Assembly: GCF_008329705.1 (NCBI RefSeq)
Contig: NZ_VTSX01000014.1
Location: 1 to 64,000 of the forward strand
Source of the DNA: Chryseobacterium sp. SN22
GTDB lineage: Bacteria; Bacteroidota; Bacteroidia; Flavobacteriales; Weeksellaceae
DNA length: 64,000 nt
Direction: 5' to 3'
In this document: positions 57,587 through 64,000 of the stretch, one piece after another
Numbering within the stretch: the first letter of the stretch is position 1
How the letters are laid out: each line of letters opens with the position of its first letter
Notes under the pieces: model-generated
Told to the model about the DNA's origin: nothing
Database searches by the model: none
The model's input: the letters and a program-made list of their open reading frames with translations, nothing else
Translations under genes and position numbers: made by a program

Positions 57587-58537
57587 ATGAATATTCAGCA
57601 ACTGGAGTATCTTATCGCTGTGGATAAGTACAAGCATTTTGGTAAAGCAGCTCAGGCATGCTTCATTACCCAGCCTACGTTAAGCGCTATGATACAGAAA
57701 TTCGAAGATGAGCTGGATGTAAAGGTTTTTGACCGTACCACGCACCCGATCCGGACCACGGATGTAGGACTTCAGATCATCGATCAGGCCAAGGTAATTA
57801 TAGAATCTGTCAATGAACTGAAGAACAAAGCCAACCTTCTGAATAATATTCTGGGCGGTACCATCAATATCGGAATTATCCCTACAGTCTCTTCATTTAT
57901 TTTACCGACTGAGATCTTCAAGTTTCTGAAAGACAATCCGAAGATCCAGATGAATGTAAAGGAGATGACAACCGATAATATTATCAAATCTTTAAAAGCA
58001 GGGGAGCTGGATGCCGGAATCATCTCAACGCCTTATGATGCAGCAGATGAATTTTATCAGGATTTCCTGTTTAATGAAGAGCTGATGATCTACAGTTCAG
58101 AAACGGAAAACAATAAAAAAAATTCTTATGTAGTCCCTGAAGAACTGAATGTAGAAAAGGTATGGCTGCTGGAAGAAGGAAATTGTCTGAGAAATCAGTT
58201 TGAAAACATCTGCCATCTGAAAGAAAATACCTTAAAGCCGAAAAACCTTGACTTCCTGGCGTCCAATATTCAGACTTTGGTGCATATGGTAGATAAAGTA
58301 GGCGGGATCAGCATTTTGCCGGAACTTGCCCTGAACCAGCTTTCCGAACAGCAGAAAAAGAATGTATACCGGTTCAAGAAGCCTTTTCCATACCGGGAAA
58401 TCAGCATTATTTATTACAAACCAACCTTCAAGCAGAAAATTATTGACGAATTATCGCATTCGATCCGTACTTCCTTGGAGAAAAAACTGAATTACAACGA
58501 AAGCCCGAAAGAATTCGTAAGCATAAAACCCCAATAG
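57587..58537 (+). CDS. oxyR: OxyR-type LysR regulator
   Basis: The 316-residue LysR protein has an N-terminal HTH (FGKAAQACFITQPTLSAMIQ) and a substrate-type domain with both redox Cys: Cys200 in EEGNCLRNQ and Cys209 in ENICHLK, nine residues apart as Cys199 and Cys208 in E. coli OxyR. It senses peroxide by disulfide formation and switches on catalase, which is divergent. Confidence 0.93.
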   Translation: MNIQQLEYLIAVDKYKHFGKAAQACFITQPTLSAMIQKFEDELDVKVFDRTTHPIRTTDVGLQIIDQAKVIIESVNELKNKANLLNNILGGTINIGIIPTVSSFILPTEIFKFLKDNPKIQMNVKEMTTDNIIKSLKAGELDAGIISTPYDAADEFYQDFLFNEELMIYSSETENNKKNSYVVPEELNVEKVWLLEEGNCLRNQFENICHLKENTLKPKNLDFLASNIQTLVHMVDKVGGISILPELALNQLSEQQKKNVYRFKKPFPYREISIIYYKPTFKQKIIDELSHSIRTSLEKKLNYNESPKEFVSIKPQ

Positions 58538-58602
58538 TTTTTTTATCGTTAATGGTTCTTAAACCGTTAATTTCAAGAAAATTATAATTAGCAGGCAAAA
58601 AT

Positions 58603-58633
58603 TTTGAGTATTAAAAAATAGTACTTAAATTTG
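58603..58633 (+). promoter_or_regulatory. Promoter of metK
   Basis: TTTG (58603-58606), exactly 19 bases, TAAATTTG (58626-58633): a perfect match to the Bacteroidetes consensus. Transcription would start about 58640, so all of the structured leader is transcribed. Confidence 0.7.
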
Positions 58634-58646
58634 CCAACGTTTACGG

Positions 58647-58697
58647 ACGAGGAAAAATTTGACCTGATTGCAACCTCTATAAAAAAATGCTAAAACA
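58647..58697 (+). ncRNA. Probable SAM-II riboswitch of metK
   Basis: The leader shows P1 (GAGG 58649-58652 / CCTC 58673-58676), the loop pattern ATTTGACC..GATTGCAA, an A-rich segment and ATGCTAAAA, in the order seen in the known SAM-II aptamer (GATTTAACC..ATTGCA, ATAAATG, GCTAAAA). CTG (58664-58666) may pair with CAG (58695-58697) as the pseudoknot. An alternative pairing of ACGAGGAAAA (58647-58656) with TTTTCCTCGT (58732-58741) would open P1 and may be the expression platform. The class is supported by motif order from memory only; a covariance-model search is needed. Confidence 0.62.
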
Positions 58698-58770
58698 GTA
58701 TTCTTTTTTAGGCCTTTAGACAATTATTCTTATTTTCCTCGTAAATTTTAATCTCAAACAACAGAATAAC

Positions 58771-60051
58771 ATGTCTTATTTATTTACATCTGAATCCGTT
58801 TCAGAAGGACATCCGGACAAAATTGCCGATCAGATATCCGATGCATTAATCGATCACTTTTTAGCATACGATAAATCTTCAAAAGTAGCTTGTGAAACAC
58901 TTGTAACGACAGGGCAGGTGGTTCTGGCAGGAGAAGTGAAGTCCGATGCCTATCTTGATGTTCAGACCATTGCAAGGGAAGTCATCAACGGAATCGGTTA
59001 TACCAAAGGGGAATATATGTTCAACGGGGATTCCTGCGGGGTTATTTCTGCGATCCATGAACAGTCTCCGGATATCAACCAGGGTGTGGACAGAGCGGTT
59101 TCTGATGAGTCTTTTGAAGCAAAAGCCAATGCTCAGGGAGCCGGTGACCAGGGAATGATGTTCGGGTATGCTACCAATGAAACGGCTAATTATATGCCTT
59201 TGGCACTGGATCTGGCCCATACTATTCTTAAGGAGCTTTCTGCCATCAGAAGAGAAGATACGGAGATCAGCTACCTTCGTCCTGATGCAAAAAGCCAGGT
59301 GACAATCGAATATTCTGATGACCATAAGCCTATCCGAATCGATTCTATCGTAGTTTCTACACAGCATGACGATTTCGGGGCAGAAGAAGAAATGCTGAAC
59401 AAAATCAGGGAAGATATTAAAAATATCCTGATCCCGAGAGTAGTGGCTTTACAGCCTGAAGAAATCAAAGCTTTGTTCAACGATCAGATCAAATATCACA
59501 TCAATCCTACAGGGAAATTCGTTATCGGAGGGCCTCACGGGGATACCGGTCTTACGGGTAGAAAAATCATCGTGGATACCTACGGTGGAAAGGGGGCTCA
59601 CGGAGGCGGTGCTTTCTCAGGAAAAGACCCATCCAAAGTAGACCGAAGCGCGGCTTATGCAACAAGACATATTGCTAAAAATCTTGTGGCTGCAGGTGTT
59701 GCTGACGAAGTTCTGGTGCAGGTTTCTTACGCAATTGGGGTAGCAGAACCTTGCGGATTATACATCAATACGTACGGAACAGCAAAAGTGGATCTGAATG
59801 ACGGGGAAATCGCTAAGAAAGTTTCTACGATTTTCGATTTGAGACCTTATGCGATCGAGCAGAACTTAAAGCTGAGAAACCCGATTTATCAGGATACCGC
59901 TTCTTACGGACATATGGGAAGAGAAAGCTATACCGCAAGCAAAACCTTTAACAAAGGGCATAAAAATGAGCTTACCCTGGAGAACCTTGAATTCTTTACC
60001 TGGGAGAAATTAGACAAAGTAGACGAAATTAAAGCCGCTTTCGGAATTTAA
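58771..60051 (+). CDS. metK: S-adenosylmethionine synthase
   Basis: The 426-residue enzyme makes SAM from methionine and ATP. Motifs are [25 protein letters not shown] and [18 protein letters not shown]. The length is normal. It follows a probable SAM-II aptamer, so feedback by its product is expected. A terminator follows. Confidence 0.98.
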   Translation: MSYLFTSESVSEGHPDKIADQISDALIDHFLAYDKSSKVACETLVTTGQVVLAGEVKSDAYLDVQTIAREVINGIGYTKGEYMFNGDSCGVISAIHEQSPDINQGVDRAVSDESFEAKANAQGAGDQGMMFGYATNETANYMPLALDLAHTILKELSAIRREDTEISYLRPDAKSQVTIEYSDDHKPIRIDSIVVSTQHDDFGAEEEMLNKIREDIKNILIPRVVALQPEEIKALFNDQIKYHINPTGKFVIGGPHGDTGLTGRKIIVDTYGGKGAHGGGAFSGKDPSKVDRSAAYATRHIAKNLVAAGVADEVLVQVSYAIGVAEPCGLYINTYGTAKVDLNDGEIAKKVSTIFDLRPYAIEQNLKLRNPIYQDTASYGHMGRESYTASKTFNKGHKNELTLENLEFFTWEKLDKVDEIKAAFGI

Positions 60052-60076
60052 TTTTTAAAACTGATATAATAAATGG

Positions 60077-60109
60077 CTGCTTTATCTTTACGGTAAGGCA
60101 GTTTTTTTT
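60077..60109 (+). terminator. Terminator after metK
   Basis: CTGCTTTA pairs with TAAGGCAG (one G-U) around a 9-base loop, followed by a run of eight T. Confidence 0.8.
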
Positions 60110-60136
60110 ATTTTTACATAGAATAATAATTAAAAA

Positions 60137-60628
60137 ATGATGAACGCCAGATCTGCCATTGCAATCTTATCCGTATTTTTTCTGAGTACCTTTGCCAAAG
60201 CACAGCTTACCGTACATAAAATGATCAATGTCGGCTATACCTATCAGAACCAAAGCTTCGGAGAAGTGGGGGGAAAGCTGCTTTTCCTAAAAAATGATGA
60301 TGTGATTTACCGTTTGGGTGCTTCGGCACTGATGGGATCCGTGCATTCTCAATTTGCCATCATGCCGAAAGTTTCTGCCGATGTCCTGATGAATTTTGAA
60401 AGAAACGTCGATTTCTATCATTCTTATTATTTCCTGGTTGGTGCTGAGGGAACCAATAAATATATCGCTCCGAAGATCGGTGTTTCACTTTTCGGGATCC
60501 TGGATCTTACCGGCGGGTATGCTTTTCCGGTAGGAAACAGCGGAATCCACGGTAAAGAACTGAGGGGTCTGAATGTTAATTTTACACTAAATATCCCTAC
60601 TGTATTCATTCACGATATGTTTAAGTGA
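60137..60628 (+). CDS. Secreted protein of unknown function, beta-rich
   Basis: The 163-residue protein has a signal peptide (to about residue 22, AKAQ) and alternating hydrophobic strands (MINVGYTYQNQSFGEVGGKL, YIAPKIGVSLFGILDLTGGY), which suggests a small outer-membrane barrel. No family is recognised. It follows the metK terminator and precedes a sigma-factor gene by 197 bases. Confidence 0.72.
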   Translation: MMNARSAIAILSVFFLSTFAKAQLTVHKMINVGYTYQNQSFGEVGGKLLFLKNDDVIYRLGASALMGSVHSQFAIMPKVSADVLMNFERNVDFYHSYYFLVGAEGTNKYIAPKIGVSLFGILDLTGGYAFPVGNSGIHGKELRGLNVNFTLNIPTVFIHDMFK

Positions 60629-60825
60629 TTTTTTTTAAATTTTTCTTGTAAAAAGTTAATAAATAGTTAACAGTTATTAAAAATTTATTATATTTACAAC
60701 ATAGAAAAATTGTATCCGCCTATTGATTATACTTTACTCTGAAGAATTGTTTTGTATTTACAGCTGAAGCCAGATGAAATATCTGGAAAATTATCTTTGG
60801 CAAGTATATTTATTGAGAAGAAGTT

Positions 60826-61416
60826 ATGAAATCAAAATCGGATAGTTTACTAATTTCCCTTTACCAGAAAGGAGACGAAGCGGCGCTGTCTACCCTTATT
60901 CACCGCCATCAGAGAGAACTGTTTACATTCATTTTTTACAAAATTAATGATGAAGATTTGGCAAACGATGTATTTCAGGATACATTCATGAAGATTATCG
61001 TGATGCTGAAGGAAGGACGTTACAACGAGGAAGGTAAATTCATTCTTTGGGCTAAAAGAATTGCCCACAATCTTATTATCGACCATTTCAGAGCAAAAGC
61101 AAAAAATATCAAGGTTTCCGAAACGACTTTCGAAACTGATGAATATTCTATTTTTGATCTGCTGAAAGAACCTTCTGAGAATATAGAAGACCAGCTGGTG
61201 ACCAATCAGATCCAGGAAGACCTGTTGAGGATGCTTCAGTTTCTGCCAAAGAACCAGCAGGAAGTAATTAAACTTAGGTTTTTCGACGGGCTGAGCTTTA
61301 AAGAAATAGCAGACCATACGGACATGAGTATCAATACCACGTTGGGACGAGTACGGTATGCACTGATTAACCTGAGAAAAATCATGGATGAAAATCATAT
61401 TATCTTGACCCGATAG
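60826..61416 (+). CDS. ECF-type RNA polymerase sigma factor
   Basis: The 196-residue protein has sigma region 2 (about 22-95; DLANDVFQDTFMKI) and region 4 (about 130-185; LPKNQQEVIKLRFFDGLSFK). It directs RNA polymerase to a special promoter set. No anti-sigma gene follows; instead there is a 44-residue basic ORF. The target promoters are unknown. Confidence 0.93.
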   Translation: MKSKSDSLLISLYQKGDEAALSTLIHRHQRELFTFIFYKINDEDLANDVFQDTFMKIIVMLKEGRYNEEGKFILWAKRIAHNLIIDHFRAKAKNIKVSETTFETDEYSIFDLLKEPSENIEDQLVTNQIQEDLLRMLQFLPKNQQEVIKLRFFDGLSFKEIADHTDMSINTTLGRVRYALINLRKIMDENHIILTR

Positions 61417-61463
61417 ATAATAATTTCGGAATATTCTCGTTTTAAGGAAAACATTAGTCGCCT

Positions 61464-61598
61464 ATGAGAAAAAATGATTCCTTAAAAGTGAAAGCTTTGA
61501 AACCTAAGAAACAAACCATTGAGTTTTTGCTCAGCTTTTCAAAGAGTGTCGAGGTTGTGAAAACCCCGGGCAAGAATTATCCGATTTCCAAAAATTAA
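61464..61598 (+). CDS. 44-residue basic protein after the sigma factor
   Basis: An ATG frame of 44 codons (61464-61598, TAA) that encodes a Lys-rich peptide with LKVKALKPKKQTIEFLLSFS in the first half and VEVVKTPGKNYPISKN at the end. It lies 47 bases downstream of the sigma gene on the same strand. The pattern looks like a real small gene, since no shadow gene overlaps it, but I have no family for it. Confidence 0.6.
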   Translation: MRKNDSLKVKALKPKKQTIEFLLSFSKSVEVVKTPGKNYPISKN

Positions 61599-61604
61599 AA
61601 TTAT

Positions 61605-61612
61605 TAATTTTG
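61605..61612 (+). promoter_or_regulatory. -7 promoter element of the nucleotidase gene
   Basis: TAATTTTG ends 6 bases before the ATG at 61619, implying a leaderless transcript and excluding the TTG start at 61610. Confidence 0.5.
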
Positions 61613-61618
61613 TGCTGT

Positions 61619-62314
61619 ATGAAAATTCAGCACATTTTTTTTGATCTCGACAATACGCTCTGGGATCATCGCCGGAACGCTTATCTTACCATCAGAGAAC
61701 TTTTTGAAAAAGAAGAGATCGGCTTGAAATACAGCATTGATTTTAATGAATTCCATTCGGCCTATCACGAAATCAATGAGAAGCTTTGGGAGGACATCCG
61801 GGACGGGATCATCAATAAGGAGTATCTGAGGAAGCACCGTTTTTACGATACGTTCAGACGCTTTGATGTGGATGATGAAGTACTTTCTATGTATTTCGAG
61901 GAACATTTTCTGGATAAAATCCTCAACCATAATGAACTTGTAGAAGGAGCAGAATATATTTTGGAATATCTTAAAACCAGGCATTACACGTTACACATCA
62001 TTTCCAATGGTTTCAAAGAAGTAACGGAGCGGAAATGTATTTTATCTAAAATCGATGCCTATTTCCAGACCATTACCAGTGCGGATACCGTCGGCGTAAG
62101 AAAGCCGCGTCCGGAAATTTTCGAATATTCCTTAAATCTTGCCGGAGCTCAAAAAGAAAACAGTATCTTAATTGGTGACGACTGGATTGCCGATGTTGTC
62201 GGAGCCCAACGTTTCGGGATGGACGTTATTTTTTTTGATGTCCTGAATGAAAGCAAAGAAGAAGACGGGCTAAAAGTGATTAAGCATCTTTTGCAGATTA
62301 AAGAATATTTATAA
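61619..62314 (+). CDS. YjjG-type noncanonical pyrimidine nucleotidase (HAD)
   Basis: The 231-residue HAD phosphatase has motif I FFDLDNTLWDH (nucleophile Asp), motif II IISNGFKE, Lys in VRKPRP and motif IV ILIGDDWIADVVGAQ. YjjG-like enzymes remove phosphate from pyrimidine monophosphates and from mutagenic analogues. Start is ATG 61619 because the TTG frame would begin inside the -7 box. The stop is followed by a weak bidirectional hairpin. Confidence 0.88.
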   Translation: MKIQHIFFDLDNTLWDHRRNAYLTIRELFEKEEIGLKYSIDFNEFHSAYHEINEKLWEDIRDGIINKEYLRKHRFYDTFRRFDVDDEVLSMYFEEHFLDKILNHNELVEGAEYILEYLKTRHYTLHIISNGFKEVTERKCILSKIDAYFQTITSADTVGVRKPRPEIFEYSLNLAGAQKENSILIGDDWIADVVGAQRFGMDVIFFDVLNESKEEDGLKVIKHLLQIKEYL

Positions 62315-62321
62315 AAATTTC

Positions 62322-62347
62322 GGCGGTCCGTTTTAAACGAGACCGCC
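62322..62347. terminator. Hairpin between nucleotidase and trpS
   Basis: GGCGGTC pairs with GACCGCC around a loop in which GTTT and AAAC can also pair. Convergent genes end on both sides. The following T-run is short on both strands. Confidence 0.6.
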
Positions 62348-62373
62348 AAAATAATATCTTCAAGTGTAGGGTA

Positions 62374-63342
62374 TTAAAGCCCCAGGCTTTGCCTCACTTT
62401 CTTTATCGTTTCCGTAGCAATCACTCTCGTTTTTGCCGCTCCTTCCTGAAGCCTGGCTTCCAGTTCGTTCAGATTGTTCATGTAATACGAGAAGATTTCC
62501 CTTTCTTTCTCGAATCGTACCAGGATCAGCTCCAGCAATTCTTTTTTCGCATGGCCGTACCCAAAGTTTCCGGCTACATATTTGGCTCTTAAAGCTTCGG
62601 TCTGTTCAGGCGTTGCTACCAGCTGATAGATTGCAAATACTTTATCAGTATCAGGATCTTTCGGCTCTTCCAGGGATTTGGAGTCGGTTTCAATGCTCAT
62701 GACCTGTTTTTTAAGCTCTTTTTCAGGCAGGAAGATATTGATGATGTTCCCTCTGGATTTAGACATTTTATGACCGTCTATTCCCGGAACATATTTGGTG
62801 TTTTCCTGAAGCTCGGATTGAGGCAGCACAAAAACTTCTCCCATCTGGTTGTTGAAACGGGAAGCCACATCACGGGCAATTTCCAGGTGCTGAAGCTGGT
62901 CTTTTCCTACAGGAACGATCTCCGCGTCGTACAATAAAATATCGGCAGCCATCAGGACCGGATAGGTAAACAATCCTGCATTCACATCCTGCAGCCGGTC
63001 TGCTTTATCTTTGAAAGAATGCGCTAACGTTAATCGCTGGTACGGGAAAAAACATGATAAATGCCAAGAAAGTTCACAGGTTTCAGGAATGTCGCTCTGT
63101 CTGTAAAAATAGGTTTTTTCGGTATCCAGCCCACAAGCAAGCCAAGCCGCAGCAATCTCGTAGGTATTCTGTTTCAGTTCTTTCGCGTCCTTAATCTGGG
63201 TAAGCGAATGAAGATTAGCGATAAATAAAAATGATTCGTTTCCTTCCTGCTTGGATAGCTCAATTGCAGGAATAATCGCACCCAGTAAATTCCCAAGGTG
63301 CGGGGTTCCGGTGGCTTGAATGCCGGTAAGAATTCTTGACAT
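62374..63342 (-). CDS. trpS: Tryptophan--tRNA ligase
   Basis: The 322-residue class I synthetase has the HIGH-like GTPHLGNLLG near residues 12-21 and KMSKSRGN as the KMSKS signature. It charges tRNA-Trp. Length and C-terminal domain are normal. Confidence 0.97.
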   Translation of the reverse strand: MSRILTGIQATGTPHLGNLLGAIIPAIELSKQEGNESFLFIANLHSLTQIKDAKELKQNTYEIAAAWLACGLDTEKTYFYRQSDIPETCELSWHLSCFFPYQRLTLAHSFKDKADRLQDVNAGLFTYPVLMAADILLYDAEIVPVGKDQLQHLEIARDVASRFNNQMGEVFVLPQSELQENTKYVPGIDGHKMSKSRGNIINIFLPEKELKKQVMSIETDSKSLEEPKDPDTDKVFAIYQLVATPEQTEALRAKYVAGNFGYGHAKKELLELILVRFEKEREIFSYYMNNLNELEARLQEGAAKTRVIATETIKKVRQSLGL

Positions 63343-63463
63343 TGTTTAAAATTTATATTTAAAATTAATGAATTGCAAATTTAATTATTTCTTCAAAAGA
63401 GAAGGCAGTCTGGATTGAAGTTTAAATTTTATTAGAAGAAGTGTTGACTTTTATTTAGTCATA

Positions 63464-64000
63464 TTAAGGAATCTGAATCTTTTTTCCTCCAAACTTCGGC
63501 TCTACGCCTGTCATAAGATCCAGATATGCTTTTGTTTTGGCGAGGTATTCCCGGACATTGGTTTTAAAACCTGCATATTTGTTGACGTCCGGAGCATTAT
63601 AGCCGTAAGCCTCCATCCCATGTTCACGGGCGAGGAATACAGCCCTTTCGTTATGGAATTTCTGCGAGATAATGATCAGCTTATTCTGTCCGAAAATTTC
63701 CTTTGCCCTCACCACGGAATCCAGGGTCCGGAATCCGGCAAAATCGAGAAATATTCTGTTTTCGGGAACTTCGTATCTGATCAGTGCCTGCTGCATATCT
63801 TCCGGCTCGTTATAGTCTTTCCGGCTGTTGTCTCCGCTTACAATAAGATACTGGATTTTCCCGCTTTTGAACAGGTCGGCAGCAGCGCGGATCCGGTGCA
63901 GGAAATAAGCATTGGGCTGGCCGTTATCCAGGTTTTTACTGGTGCCCAGCAGCAGGGCGGTTTTCGTATTGGGAAGGTCGGCAATCAGGTAAGAAATATA
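63464..64000 (-). CDS. SanA/YdcF family (DUF218) protein, 5' end cut by the window
   Basis: The minus frame stays open from 64000 down to the stop at 63464 (178 complete codons), so the ATG at 63796 is internal and the true start is beyond the window. Motifs seen are ALLLGTSKNLDNGQPNAYF, YLIVSGDNSRKDYNEP, and LIIISQKFHNERA, typical of DUF218 proteins such as SanA, linked in E. coli to vancomycin resistance at high temperature. The N-terminal membrane segment expected of SanA is not in the window. Confidence 0.85.
   Translation of the reverse strand, partial: YISYLIADLPNTKTALLLGTSKNLDNGQPNAYFLHRIRAAADLFKSGKIQYLIVSGDNSRKDYNEPEDMQQALIRYEVPENRIFLDFAGFRTLDSVVRAKEIFGQNKLIIISQKFHNERAVFLAREHGMEAYGYNAPDVNKYAGFKTNVREYLAKTKAYLDLMTGVEPKFGGKKIQIP

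Overview
The window comes from the chromosome of a flavobacterium, most likely Chryseobacterium or a close relative. The evidence is a fused CcoN-CcoO oxidase subunit, TAnnTTTG-type promoters without Shine-Dalgarno spacing, paired LytS/LytTR regulators, many TonB-type beta-barrels, and the typical protein sequences. No ribosomal or transfer RNA gene was seen. One gene (a SanA/YdcF-like protein) runs off the right end.

1-8.6 kb: an A/T-rich accessory island. It holds a secreted protein of unknown function, a TPR/membrane/AraC-type regulator, a short class I lanthipeptide-like precursor with a double-glycine leader, a secreted S15/CocE-type hydrolase, and a dehydratase split into glutamylation and elimination proteins. 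No LanC cyclase or exporter is present. Similar inverted repeats lie just upstream of two promoters, the precursor's and that of the divergent secreted protein. This suggests one regulon and is the most interesting part of the window.

8.6-18.3 kb: the cbb3 cytochrome oxidase cluster on the minus strand (ccoI, ccoS, ccoNO, ccoQ, ccoP, ccoG, fixH and a TauE/SafE-like membrane protein), divergent from a Crp/Fnr regulator. 18.3-21.3 kb: panB, a small membrane protein, a pseudouridine synthase and a GH19 lysozyme/chitinase-like enzyme. 21.4-28.6 kb: a TPP-riboswitch-controlled thiamine operon (thiS, thiC, a ThiE/TenI-like gene, thiD, thiE, thiG, thiH), followed after a repeat-filled gap by thiF. 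28.8-36.4 kb: a DUF1345 membrane protein, two outer-membrane beta-barrel proteins, and a three-gene LytS/LytTR operon.

36.9-42.3 kb: two different aconitases in a row. 42.6-46 kb: a WG-repeat-like protein, then an 11-copy 7-bp tandem repeat abutting the promoter of a second TPP riboswitch, which precedes a TonB-dependent receptor (probably thiamin uptake). 46.2-52.7 kb: an HU-like-domain protein, thioesterase, DUF1648 protein, 2-hydroxyacid dehydrogenase, serine hydrolase, Ig-like lipoprotein and a haem-binding protein. 53.2-64 kb: Nudix, xerD, dCMP deaminase, enoyl-CoA hydratase, catalase divergent from oxyR, a probable SAM-II riboswitch before metK, an ECF sigma factor with a 44-residue partner ORF, a YjjG-type nucleotidase, trpS and the partial SanA-like gene.

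A family of dispersed intergenic repeats occurs at least six times, in both orientations, always between genes. All coordinates of sites were read by eye; no database search or folding program was run.
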